Positions 28,287 through 36,606 of a stretch of DNA of 64,000 bases are shown in pieces. How positions within the stretch are numbered: position 1 is the first letter of the stretch; each line of letters starts with the position of its first letter. Made by a program: the position numbers and the translations under genes. The notes beneath the pieces are model-generated. The model saw nothing but the letters and a program-made list of their open reading frames with translations, was not told where the DNA came from and ran no database searches. Origin of the DNA: Burkholderia mayonis (GTDB taxonomy: Bacteria; Pseudomonadota; Gammaproteobacteria; Burkholderiales; Burkholderiaceae); contig NZ_CP013386.1 in the NCBI RefSeq assembly GCF_001523745.2, positions 2,666,001-2,730,000 of the forward strand, given 5' to 3'.

Positions 28287-29840
28287 TCATGCGCGCTCCA
28301 CTGACCACTGCGCCATCTCTTCCGCAAGGAACTTTGCCAGCGGGCGGATTTCCCCGTGTACGCTCGCTTGCTCAAGGGATTTCATGTATTCGGCACGCCG
28401 GCTCACTCGAACCACCGTCCACGGATACCCGCCGGAGGCGAGGAGCACGTTCATCAGGAACCGGCCGATGCGTCCGTTCCCGTCAAAGTACGGGTGGATG
28501 AACACAAAGAGGTGATGTCCGAGTACTGCGCGCACGGCGGGATGCGTCTCTGCCCTGATCAGTTCAAACAACACTTCGAGGCTGTCGAGGATCGCATCGC
28601 GCGGTACCGGGGTGTGCATCGAGTTGCGGATGAAGATCGGGCCCGTGCGATAGCCAGCCAGCTGGTGCGTCGCGAGTATGCCCGCCTTCACCGATGGTCC
28701 AAAGAGTTCCGCGTACCAGGTGTGGTGGTCGCGCTCCACGACATCGCCCACGTTTTCGCCGGCAAAGAGTTGCCCGATACTCGTCTTGACCGCTTGGAAC
28801 GTCTGGTAGTAACCGCGTGCCGCCAGCGCGTTCTTGGTTTTGAGATGCTCGGGATCGCCGTCAGGGTCCCAGTCGCCCCGCGCGACCCGCTCGATCAGCT
28901 CGTCCGTGACCTGGTAGCCTTCGATGGAGAGGGAGTTGTAGGCGTCAGAGACATAACGCTCGTCGACGTCTGCCAGATAGGCCCCCGCATCCTGCGCGAC
29001 GCCGGGCGGCGCGGGAAACTCCTCGATCACGGCCGTGCGCCATCTCGCCCACATAGACTGCAACCTGAGGACGTACGGGGACCGCTCGCGGTTTGGCAGG
29101 AGCGACGGCTCCTCGCGCTCGAACGGGTTGAGCGGCTTGATGGGTGTGCCCGCCGCAGCGAAGCTGTCGACGATGCGCTTAGCCTCGTTGGGCCGCTTCA
29201 TGAACTCGAACGCGCCCGCCAGCCGCTCTGCCGCCGCCTTCTTGCCACCGTCCGCGAGAAGCGTGGTGAGGACCTCGCTCGCGCCACGCACCAGCGAGAG
29301 GGCGATCTCGGCATCGGCCGCATTGTTCACGAAGAACTGTGGGCCGACCATGCACAACGCCTCGGCTATCGGCCACACCTGCAGGCCTCGGGCCTCGACG
29401 CGCGAATTGGGAACCCGCTTTTCGTCCGCGTAGACCGCCAGCGACGTGTTGGACGGCAAAGTAAGGACTGTCGAGCCGCCTTCCTTGGCGACGGCGTACA
29501 CCTGCCCCGGAATGGTGGTATTGCCGGTGTGCAGCAGCAACGACGCTTCGGGATTTAGGCAGTAACGTTTGTTGAACCGCTTGCCGAGATAACGCGCGAT
29601 GAACGCCCAGTACGTGGCGTACCAGATCGTCGACTCGCCGTCCGCCTCCGCGGGGTTGCTGCAGAAATACCAGCCCTTCATGGCTGGACGCAAAAAACCG
29701 GTGTCGACGAGGAGTATGCGCTGCTCGTCCGTCAAATCGGTGTGCTCGACGACACCCTGATGCTTGTCCTGCAGCCGCTTGAGTGTTCTGAGCGCCGCGG
29801 CGAGCTTGGCGGGCGGTTTTGTCTGGGAAGAGGAAGCCAT
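28287..29840 (-). CDS. Class II Fic protein with AbiEi-like N-terminal domain
   Basis: A 517-residue Fic-domain protein, probably an AMP-transferase. The active-site loop HPYFDGNGRIGR begins at His449 and is intact. An upstream inhibitory helix motif SLSIEG (303-308, pattern S-x3-E-G) marks a class II, self-inhibited Fic. The first 150 residues are unusual: a winged-helix-like segment (GVVEHTDLTDEQ... DTGFLRPAMKGWYF) and a following domain (YCLNPEASLLLHTGN) resemble the AbiEi antitoxin family by eye. That resemblance is inference. The promoter region carries four evenly spaced repeats. It lies in lower-GC DNA and is transcribed away from the other island genes. Confidence 0.85.
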   Translation of the reverse strand: MASSSQTKPPAKLAAALRTLKRLQDKHQGVVEHTDLTDEQRILLVDTGFLRPAMKGWYFCSNPAEADGESTIWYATYWAFIARYLGKRFNKRYCLNPEASLLLHTGNTTIPGQVYAVAKEGGSTVLTLPSNTSLAVYADEKRVPNSRVEARGLQVWPIAEALCMVGPQFFVNNAADAEIALSLVRGASEVLTTLLADGGKKAAAERLAGAFEFMKRPNEAKRIVDSFAAAGTPIKPLNPFEREEPSLLPNRERSPYVLRLQSMWARWRTAVIEEFPAPPGVAQDAGAYLADVDERYVSDAYNSLSIEGYQVTDELIERVARGDWDPDGDPEHLKTKNALAARGYYQTFQAVKTSIGQLFAGENVGDVVERDHHTWYAELFGPSVKAGILATHQLAGYRTGPIFIRNSMHTPVPRDAILDSLEVLFELIRAETHPAVRAVLGHHLFVFIHPYFDGNGRIGRFLMNVLLASGGYPWTVVRVSRRAEYMKSLEQASVHGEIRPLAKFLAEEMAQWSVERA

Positions 29841-30277
29841 GGGTGACGCTGTGGTGTGGTGTTGCCGCGAAATTTACTTTGGGATAAGCCTAGATTTTAC
29901 TTTGACTTGCCTGGATCGTTTACTTTGACTTGTCGTCATCATTTACTTTGACATGCAATCAAGCCCCGAATGTAACTATATGATATGCCGTACAAAGTGT
30001 GGATTCAAGCGTTCCTCATGTGACTCCTCTTTTTGGAGAAATCTCATGCGAAAACAAGCGAGATTTCCGGGACAGCGGAACGTCAAAACTGGCGGGTAAG
30101 CTGGTCAGATCGTCCTCAAATTCCCTTCGGCCGAGGCAAGCGCGACATCTGCCCCCCAAAGATAGCGCCCGTCGCAAAGTCACTGCCACGGCAGCAATCG
30201 TGGCGCGTTAATAAATTGCAAATAATCAAACAATCTCGCATATATTGCATCCAGACAACGCAAACGCCCTCGCCCAG
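29841..30277. other. Divergent control region of the island
   Basis: A 437-base AT-richer region between fic (minus) and the broken abiEi gene (plus). It contains the four repeats at 29873-29964 and an 8-base inverted repeat (GAAATCTC at 30038-30045, GAGATTTC at 30060-30067). AT-rich sequence at 30208-30250 is probably the abiEi promoter (TTGCAA at 30216 and TATATT at 30241, spaced 19). Short frames here have no support as genes. Confidence 0.5.
29873..29964 (-). repeat. Four direct repeats at 23-bp spacing upstream of fic
   Basis: TTTACTTTG(ACTTG) recurs at 29873, 29896, 29919 and 29942, exactly 23 bases apart. Units 2 and 3 share TTTACTTTGACTTG, unit 4 has one change in it, and unit 1 keeps only TTTACTTTG. 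The block covers positions 33-124 upstream of the fic ATG, where its promoter must lie, so it is probably an operator array. It is not a CRISPR array: the spacers are only about 9 bases long. Confidence 0.85.
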
Positions 30278-31001
30278 ATGAGGAACAAGACAGTCCAGCG
30301 ACTCCTGCAAGAAAGCCGGCGCGGCTACCCGATTGATTCCGGCATGCTCAGGGACATGGGGGTGAGTGCCGCGCTCGCGGCGCATATGGTCAAATCCGGC
30401 TGGCTGCAGTGTCTCTCGCAGGGGTCTACCTTTTGACCGGCGACACGCCATCAATAGACGGCTCGATCGCCTATCTGGGCCGACGCATACCCGGCCTTCA
30501 CGTCGGTGGCAAAACGGCCCTTTCCTGGCAGGGCGTATGCCACAACATCGCCTTCCGGGAAAAAGTCGCCTTATGGGGACAGAAATCGTACCGCATCCCT
30601 CCATGGGTGGCGAAACACCTGAGCTACTTGTATCAGACTACCCCCTCTTCGACGGCGATTTTCCTTACGGGAAGGGCCTGAAACCGCTTCCGGCCGGCGA
30701 CCCGGGGGTACTGGTTTCCGTGCCCGAGCGAGCCATCCTGGAGCTCGCCAGCGACATCGGGAAGGGACAATCGATGGAGGAAGCGAGCAACCTGATGGTT
30801 CGCTTGCGCAATCTGCGCCCCGACGTGCTGGACGAGTTTTTGAGCCACTGCAAACGGGTGAAGGTCGTAAGGCTCGTGCGCGACCTCGGACTGGAGGCCG
30901 ATTTTTCATGGGCGCGAGACCTTCAGAAGCATGTTGACCGTCTTGGCGCCGGGAAAAGATGGTCGAACAAAAACGGCCGGCTAATACTCAACCCACGATG
31001 A
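30278..31001 (+). pseudogene. AbiEi-family antitoxin gene broken by two frameshifts
   Basis: Three successive frames join into one AbiEi-like protein of about 240 residues. Frame one (from ATG 30278) gives the winged helix (MLRDMGVSAALAAHMVKSGW... CLSQG) and stops at 30436. The continuation VYLLTGDTPSIDGSIAYLG lies in the next frame from about 30421. The last part (PLFDGDFPYGKGLKPL to SNKNGRLILNPR) lies in a third frame from about 30643. Each switch fits the loss of one base in a homopolymer: the G-run at 30420-30423 and the C-run at 30641-30645. No AbiEii nucleotidyltransferase toxin gene follows. Confidence 0.75.
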
Positions 31002-31140
31002 ACGAGAAAGTCCCCACACCACTACTATTGGGCCGCGCCACGAATAACCATATCGCGGGCATGGCTTCTTGCTTTTTCCGGCTCTCGCCTCGGTTTGATA
31101 GATGAAAGGGGTCGATGCACACAGCTATGTAGGAAACCAT

Positions 31141-31809
31141 ATGCGAACTCGCGACTCGGCCCATGAGGCCGAACTGAAACAGATTGCGGCTCTCCCGGAA
31201 GAGCAACTGCTACGCCGCATCCAGCTGGACCACACCGAGGTCGGGCATGTCCCGTCCGAGGTGCTCGCCACCATCGTGCGCACGCACTTCGGACGGGCGG
31301 CGGGGGTGATCGCGGCTGCGGTGGCGATGCTCAATCGGCGGATCCAGCTGATCGTTGGCAAGCGCTGGCAGGGAGCGAAGGATCGGCCGGAGGTTGAGCG
31401 CCGGGGCGGTCAAGCGTTCACTGATGCTATTGACTACATTTGGCTCAAGTTCTTCGAGGACAAAGCGCCTCTGTCGAACGCGGAAGTCCGCTTCGGCGTA
31501 TTCGTGCGAGACCGATTGGACGATTTTTTGCGCCACCTGCGCACCGAAATGAATAGTATGGACTCGGTGGATGGCATGCAGGAGGCTCACGAAGGCGCCG
31601 CGATTCTCGAAGGGCTTGAGGATCCGGATGGAGAGTCGCCCGAAGAAGCGCTGGAGAAAAAGCAGCTCAGCGCTGCGGCCGTTAAGGCTTTGATGAACCT
31701 GCCAAGACAGGAACGAGATGCCTTCTACTTCCGTGCCGAGCTGAGGTACGAGTGGAAGCAGGTCGCCCAGCTACTACGATGCTCGGTGCCCACGGCACGC
31801 AGTCGCTAA
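31141..31809 (+). CDS. Sigma-70 region 4-like protein of unknown function
   Basis: A 222-residue protein I cannot place in a named family. The start at 31141 has AGGA at 7 bases; an ATG at 31102 has no such signal. The last 40 residues (ALMNLPRQERDAFYFRAEL, then WKQVAQLLRCSVPTARSR) look like a sigma-factor region 4 helix-turn-helix. The N-terminal half is helical and charged, without a clear region 2. The protein ends abruptly inside what would be the recognition helix, so the 3' end may be altered. It overlaps or closely precedes the next gene. Confidence 0.65.
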   Translation: MRTRDSAHEAELKQIAALPEEQLLRRIQLDHTEVGHVPSEVLATIVRTHFGRAAGVIAAAVAMLNRRIQLIVGKRWQGAKDRPEVERRGGQAFTDAIDYIWLKFFEDKAPLSNAEVRFGVFVRDRLDDFLRHLRTEMNSMDSVDGMQEAHEGAAILEGLEDPDGESPEEALEKKQLSAAAVKALMNLPRQERDAFYFRAELRYEWKQVAQLLRCSVPTARSR

Positions 31810-32519
31810 CGGCCGCGACATCGAGCGTAAGTCCGGTATCTACGGCAGGCAGCACGTCGGGCAGTTCGATGACACTCAGCGAGTTCGATACTTACGCAAA
31901 GTGCCCCCTCCAGCATCTTTACCGATATGAATTAGGGCTCCCGACGGCCGTTGTCAAGGACGTGTCGGTGCGCGCACAAATGGCAATTTCACAGGCATTG
32001 CGCACCTGGCCTCGGGACATCGCACCCGCTGCGGCTGAACACTTGGTCGCCGCGCGGGAGGAGCTTGAATTGCCCACGCCGGAGGATGACCCGCAGCTAT
32101 TCAGGCACGCTTGCGCCGCACTTCAGAGTGGCATCGACTTGCTCACGGAAGTGGGAGGTGATTTCTGTGCGCCCGTTACAGACTTGAACGGCGTAGAGAT
32201 TGAACTCAGCGCGGCGCTCCTGTCGGACGTTCCAAAGCCTAGATCAGTGCACGTTATCAATGTGGTCGGCGCGAGCCTATCGAAGCGCGTGAGGTTTATG
32301 CGGCCGCTCATGAACGGGCTAAAACCGAAGCGAGCGGGTTGCGTCGTCGTGCACAACTTGATTGAGGGCACGGAGGAGGTAGCAGCGCCCAGCGGAAACG
32401 TCAACATGACGACGCCCTACGCGGTGACCGTCAAGCTACACGCCGGCGATCAGAATTTGAAGCCAGGCGAACATTGCGCGTGGTGTGCGTACTCGACGAT
32501 CTGTCCTTCGCGCCCTTGA
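31779..32519 (+). CDS. Cas4/AddB-like Fe-S protein without a visible nuclease motif
   Basis: A 246-residue protein. It carries the iron-sulfur cysteine frame of Cas4 and AddB C-terminal nucleases: one Cys near the start (Cys42 in FDTYAKCPLQHLYRYELGLP) and three near the end in C-x2-C-x5-C spacing (Cys233, Cys236, Cys242). The catalytic Asp and Glu-x-Lys of the PD-(D/E)XK fold are not evident in the middle, so it may be inactive or strongly diverged. The start is uncertain: ATG 31779 overlaps the previous gene, while ATG 31869 begins just before the conserved part. A Ser/Thr-rich stretch separates the two. Confidence 0.6.
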   Translation: MLGAHGTQSLTAATSSVSPVSTAGSTSGSSMTLSEFDTYAKCPLQHLYRYELGLPTAVVKDVSVRAQMAISQALRTWPRDIAPAAAEHLVAAREELELPTPEDDPQLFRHACAALQSGIDLLTEVGGDFCAPVTDLNGVEIELSAALLSDVPKPRSVHVINVVGASLSKRVRFMRPLMNGLKPKRAGCVVVHNLIEGTEEVAAPSGNVNMTTPYAVTVKLHAGDQNLKPGEHCAWCAYSTICPSRP

Positions 32520-32584
32520 GTAAGTACCCGATGGCCTGGATGGACAGCTAAGGGGCTCCGTCTCACCCCAAGCTTTGTGCGCTC

Positions 32585-32630
32585 TAGCCTGCCGGCCGCC
32601 ACCTATCGAAGTTTGGCGGCCGGCAGGCTA
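32585..32630. repeat. Perfect 17-bp inverted repeat near the island's right end
   Basis: TAGCCTGCCGGCCGCCA at 32585-32601 pairs with its exact complement at 32614-32630, with a 12-base loop. It lies 66 bases past the Cas4-like gene stop. There is no T-tract on either side, so it is either an atypical terminator or part of a mobile-element end. Confidence 0.7.
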
Positions 32631-32715
32631 TGCTTCCGAAAGCAACTAATGACCGCGTCTCGCGACCAGCCCCAACTGAAGTTGCCCCGCTGATTTAAAA
32701 CAAATTTTTTACTAA

Positions 32716-33123
32716 CTAACGTCGGTTGACCATCCAGTCGGCCGTGTCGTAGAACGAGTGCATCAGCCGCTCGCGCAGCGGCTCGTCGAGCCCTGCGTCC
32801 TCCATCGCCCACGCGATGCAGCGCAGCCACTGGTCGCGCTCGGACGACGCGATCGGAAACGGCAGATGCCGCGCGCGCAGCCGCGGATGGCCGAAGCGCT
32901 CGATGTAGTGATCGGGGCCGCCGAGCCAGCCGCACAGGAACCAGAACAGCTTGTCGCGCGAGCCGTCGAGCGTCGGCGGATGCAGCGCGCGAATCCCGGC
33001 GAATTCGGGCTCGAGATCCATCAGGTCGTAGAAACGGTCGACGAGCTCGCGCACGCGCGCCTCGCCGCCCACGCGTTCGAATGCCGTCGGCTGCGACGGC
33101 GCGTCATCGGTTACATCGGTCAT
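32716..33123 (-). CDS. Group II truncated hemoglobin
   Basis: A 135-residue 2-over-2 globin. The heme pocket region includes LFWFLCGWLGGPDHYIERFG followed by the proximal His segment HPRLRARHLPF, and the Trp of helix G is in WLRCIAWAMED, as in group II (TrbO-type) proteins. These bind O2 or NO in the cytoplasm. The start at 33123 was chosen because the globin begins soon after; the ribosome-binding site is weak. The last codons sit in AT-rich sequence that continues into the island, so its C-terminus may have been remade by the insertion. Confidence 0.9.
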   Translation of the reverse strand: MTDVTDDAPSQPTAFERVGGEARVRELVDRFYDLMDLEPEFAGIRALHPPTLDGSRDKLFWFLCGWLGGPDHYIERFGHPRLRARHLPFPIASSERDQWLRCIAWAMEDAGLDEPLRERLMHSFYDTADWMVNRR

Positions 33124-33211
33124 ACGGACATCGGTCAAATGAAACGAACAAGGAAAAAACGAACAGGGAGAACGAGAAGCTGCCCGCGCGAAGATAGCGC
33201 GTGCGCGCGAT

Positions 33212-35782
33212 TCATGCATCGCGCAGCGATTGCAGCACCGGGCGGCGCAGCACGCCGCGCAGGCCGAGCCACCCCGCCGCGCCCGCGCATGCGACGCCCG
33301 CCGCGATGCCGGCCGGCACGAGCCACGGGTCGGGCGCGAGCTGGAAATCGAACACGCGCGACGCGAGCACCGCGCCGACCGCGAGCGCGCCCGCCGCCGC
33401 CATCGCGCCCGCGAGCACGCCGACGACGATGAACTCCGCGCGCTGCACAGCGATCACCTGCGCGCGCGACGCGCCGAGCGCGCGCATCAGCGCGGCCTCG
33501 CGCACGCGCTCGTCGCGCGAGCCCGCGAGCGCCGTGTACAGCACGAGGACGCCCGCCGCGAGCGTGAACCCGAACAGGAACTGCACCGCGCCGATCACCT
33601 GCAGCAGCACGCGTTCGAGCTGTGCGAGGATCGGCGCGACGTCGATCGCCGTCAGGTTCGGATACTGCGCGATCAGGCCGTCAAGCACGCGCTGCCGGGC
33701 GAAAGGCAAATGGAAGCTCGTGATGTAGGTCGCCGGAAAATCGCGCAGCGCAGGGGGCGGCATCAGCACGAAGAAGTTCACACGGAACGTGCCCCAATCG
33801 AGCTTGCGCACGCTCGTCACGGGCGCATCGACGGTCAGGCCCGTCACGTCGAAGCGCAGCGTGTCGCCGAGCTTCACGCCGAGCGTCTTCGCGAGCCCCG
33901 CCTCGATCGAGATCTGCGGCGCGTCGGCCGCGCCGAACCAGTCGCCCGCGACGACCCGGTTGTCGCCCGGCAACTGCGTCGTGTACGACAGGTTGAATTC
34001 GCGATCGACAAGGCGACGCGCATCGTCGCTCTTGTAGTCGTCCGGATTCACCGGCTTGCCGTTCACCGACAGCAGCCGCCCGCGCACCATCGGCGACAGC
34101 GCCGGATTCGCGATGCCGTTCGCCGCGAGATAGCGGACGACGTCGTCGCGCTGGTCGGGCTGGATGTCGATCAGGAACTGGTTCGGCGCGTCGGGCGGCG
34201 TCGACTGCCGCCAGCCGGCGACGAGATCGTTGCGGGTGATCGCGATGAGGAGCAGGCACATCAGGCCGAGCGCGAGCGCGGTGATCTGCAGCGCGCTCGC
34301 GGCGCCGCGCCGGTCGAGCGATGCGAGCGCGTAGCGCCAGCCGAGCCCTGCCGCGACGCGGCCGTCGCGCACGAGCCGCGCAGCCGCGAAGAGTGCGAGC
34401 CGCGCGACGAGCGCGAACAGCACGAGGCTGCCCGCGAAGCCGCCCGCGACGATGAGGCCGAGCGCCGGGTTGCCCGCCGCGGCAATGAGCAGCGCCGCGA
34501 AGAGCGCGACGCCCGCTGCATAGCCCACCCACGCGACGCGGCCCGCGTCGCCCCACTCGCGGCGCAGCACGCGCACGGGCGGCACGCGCGTCAACGGCGC
34601 GAGCGGCGGCAGCGCGAAGCCGAGCAGCAGCACGAGCCCTGTCGCGACGCCGATCGCCGCCGGCCACACGGAAGGCGGCGGCAGCACGACGTCGATCAGG
34701 CTGCCGAGCGCACGCAGCAGCACGAGATGGCCGACGTAGCCGAGCGCCGCGCCCGCGACGCCGCCAACGACGCCGAGCAGCACGAATTCGATCGCGAACA
34801 GCGCCGTCAGCGTGCGGTGGCTCGCGCCGAGGCAGCGCATCGCCGCGCAGCCGTCGAGATGGCGGCGCATGTAGCGCTGCGCGGACATCGCGATTGCAAC
34901 GGCCGCGAGCAGCGCCGTCAGGAGCGCGACGAGCGTGAGGAAATGGCGGGCGCGGTCGAGCGTCTGCCGCACCTGCGGCTGCCCCTCCTGCAGCGATTCG
35001 AGCGCGACGCCGCGCAGCTTGCCGCCGTCGACGCGCGCGTGCGCGTAGCTCGCGAAGCGCTCGACGGCCGCGTCGTCGCCCGCGACGAGGAGGCGGTACG
35101 TGACGCGGCTGCCGTAGCCGGTGAGCCCCGTCGACTCGAGCTCGTCCGCACGCAGCATCACACGCGGCGAGAAATTGACGAATGAGAAGCCGCGATCGAG
35201 CTCGCGGGTGATCGCCGCGCCGACCGTGAACGTGCGGCCGCCGACGCGCAGCGCGTCGCCGACTTTCAGATGCAGCGCGTCGAGGAGCGACGGGTCGACC
35301 CACACGGTGCCGGGGACCGGAATCGAACCGGCAGGACGGCCGCGCGCGTTCGCATCGGGCGCGATCTCGACCGCGCCGCGCAGCGGATAGCCGGCCGATA
35401 CGGCCTTCACGGCCGCGAGCCGCACGGGCGGCATTCCGTTCGCGCCGGATTCCGCGGCGGGCGGGTTCGGCGCGCCGACCATGCTCGGGAAGATCGCGGT
35501 CGTCGCGCTCGACAGGCCGAGCGCGCGCGCTTCGAGGGCGAACGCCGGATCGACCGGATGATCGGCCCGCACCACGAAGTCCGCGCCGAGCATGCGGCGC
35601 GCGTCGCGCTCGAGCCCCTGGCGCAGCCTGTCGGCAAGAAAACCGACGCTAGTGAGCGCCGCGACGGCGAGCACGAGCGCGAGCGCGACGAGCGTCAGCT
35701 CGCCCGCACGCCAATCGCGCAGCGTCATCCGGCCCGCCTGGCGCAGCAGGTCGACGAGGCCGAAGCGGCGGCCGGCCGGCAT
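33212..35782 (-). CDS. FtsX/YbbP-type ABC transporter permease
   Basis: An 856-residue inner-membrane permease of the MacB/FtsX superfamily. An N-terminal helix (about 28-50) is followed by a periplasmic domain, a three-helix FtsX block (about 285-430), further helices, a second periplasmic domain and a final FtsX block (about 735-840) with ALMRALGASRAQV. This double arrangement is that of YbbP. YbbP normally pairs with the ATPase YbbA; no ATPase gene is adjacent here. An open frame extends far upstream over DUF4126, but the ATG at 35782 gives the natural N-terminus. Confidence 0.87.
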   Translation of the reverse strand: MPAGRRFGLVDLLRQAGRMTLRDWRAGELTLVALALVLAVAALTSVGFLADRLRQGLERDARRMLGADFVVRADHPVDPAFALEARALGLSSATTAIFPSMVGAPNPPAAESGANGMPPVRLAAVKAVSAGYPLRGAVEIAPDANARGRPAGSIPVPGTVWVDPSLLDALHLKVGDALRVGGRTFTVGAAITRELDRGFSFVNFSPRVMLRADELESTGLTGYGSRVTYRLLVAGDDAAVERFASYAHARVDGGKLRGVALESLQEGQPQVRQTLDRARHFLTLVALLTALLAAVAIAMSAQRYMRRHLDGCAAMRCLGASHRTLTALFAIEFVLLGVVGGVAGAALGYVGHLVLLRALGSLIDVVLPPPSVWPAAIGVATGLVLLLGFALPPLAPLTRVPPVRVLRREWGDAGRVAWVGYAAGVALFAALLIAAAGNPALGLIVAGGFAGSLVLFALVARLALFAAARLVRDGRVAAGLGWRYALASLDRRGAASALQITALALGLMCLLLIAITRNDLVAGWRQSTPPDAPNQFLIDIQPDQRDDVVRYLAANGIANPALSPMVRGRLLSVNGKPVNPDDYKSDDARRLVDREFNLSYTTQLPGDNRVVAGDWFGAADAPQISIEAGLAKTLGVKLGDTLRFDVTGLTVDAPVTSVRKLDWGTFRVNFFVLMPPPALRDFPATYITSFHLPFARQRVLDGLIAQYPNLTAIDVAPILAQLERVLLQVIGAVQFLFGFTLAAGVLVLYTALAGSRDERVREAALMRALGASRAQVIAVQRAEFIVVGVLAGAMAAAGALAVGAVLASRVFDFQLAPDPWLVPAGIAAGVACAGAAGWLGLRGVLRRPVLQSLRDA

Positions 35783-35799
35783 CGTTTTACCCGCCGCAG

Positions 35800-36417
35800 T
35801 CAATCGCGCTTGCTCCCGATCGAATTCAGCCTCGACACCATGTGGTTCGCCATCCCGCGAAAGCCGCCCGACACGCCGCGCCACAGCCGCGGCAGCGCCC
35901 ACGCGGAAAACGCGAGAAAGCCGATCATCAGCGCGATGAACACGAGCGGCACGAAGAATGCGAGCGCGAGCCCGCCGACCGCGAGCCCGTCTTCGGTCGT
36001 CGACGCGATCCAGTTCGAGATCGGTTCCGGCGACAGGTTGATGAGCGCGCGCGTGCCCGCCTTCGCGATGTGCGCGGAGCCGGCGAGCGTGCCGCCCGCG
36101 AGGCCCGCGATCGCGAGGAGCGTCGGATCGGCGTGGCCGAGCGCGCCCGCCGCGAGCACGGCGCCCGCGGGAATCCGGATGAACGTGTGGACCGCGTCCC
36201 ACAGCGAGTCGAACGCGGGGATCTTGTCGGCGAGAAATTCGGCGACGGCGAGCGCGGCGGCCGCGCCGATCACCCATGGCGACGTCAGCACCGCGAGCGT
36301 ATCGGGCAGATGAATGAGACCGAGGCGCGCGAACACGCCCGCGATCAGCACGGTGAGATAGAGGCGCAGGCCGCTCGCCCACGCGAGCCCCGCGCCGAGC
36401 GAAATGGCTTCGACCAT
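35800..36417 (-). CDS. DUF4126-family membrane protein
   Basis: A 205-residue integral membrane protein with about five hydrophobic segments and the family N-terminus GAGLAWASGLRLYLTVL. Residues 60-110 hold an ADKIPAFDSLWDAVHTFIR segment. A strong AAGGAGG precedes the ATG at 36417. It ends 17 bases before the YbbP-like permease start, so the two are probably co-transcribed. Function unknown. Confidence 0.82.
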   Translation of the reverse strand: MVEAISLGAGLAWASGLRLYLTVLIAGVFARLGLIHLPDTLAVLTSPWVIGAAAALAVAEFLADKIPAFDSLWDAVHTFIRIPAGAVLAAGALGHADPTLLAIAGLAGGTLAGSAHIAKAGTRALINLSPEPISNWIASTTEDGLAVGGLALAFFVPLVFIALMIGFLAFSAWALPRLWRGVSGGFRGMANHMVSRLNSIGSKRD

Positions 36418-36606
36418 GTGCCGCCTCCTTGCGCAATGCGCGCGGTTCGCGGGCGGACTGCGCCCGACGCCGGGCGAAGCGGCCCATCGACCCGCCGGCC
36501 CCGCCGATTCGTGCGCGGCGGCGGGACGTTGTCAGATGGATTCCGCTTCATTATAGACGCGCGTCGCGCACAGCCGCGACGCGCCGACCTGGGCAAACCT
36601 TGCAGC

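Noticed and set aside
29873..29964. The repeat array as a CRISPR
   Set aside because: Units are 23 bases in total with about 9-base spacers, there are only four copies, and no cas genes are present.
30415..30650. Programmed frameshifting in the abiEi gene
   Set aside because: Both switches need a lost base in a plain G-run or C-run, with no slippery heptamer or pseudoknot and in a gene missing its toxin; decay or sequencing error is simpler.
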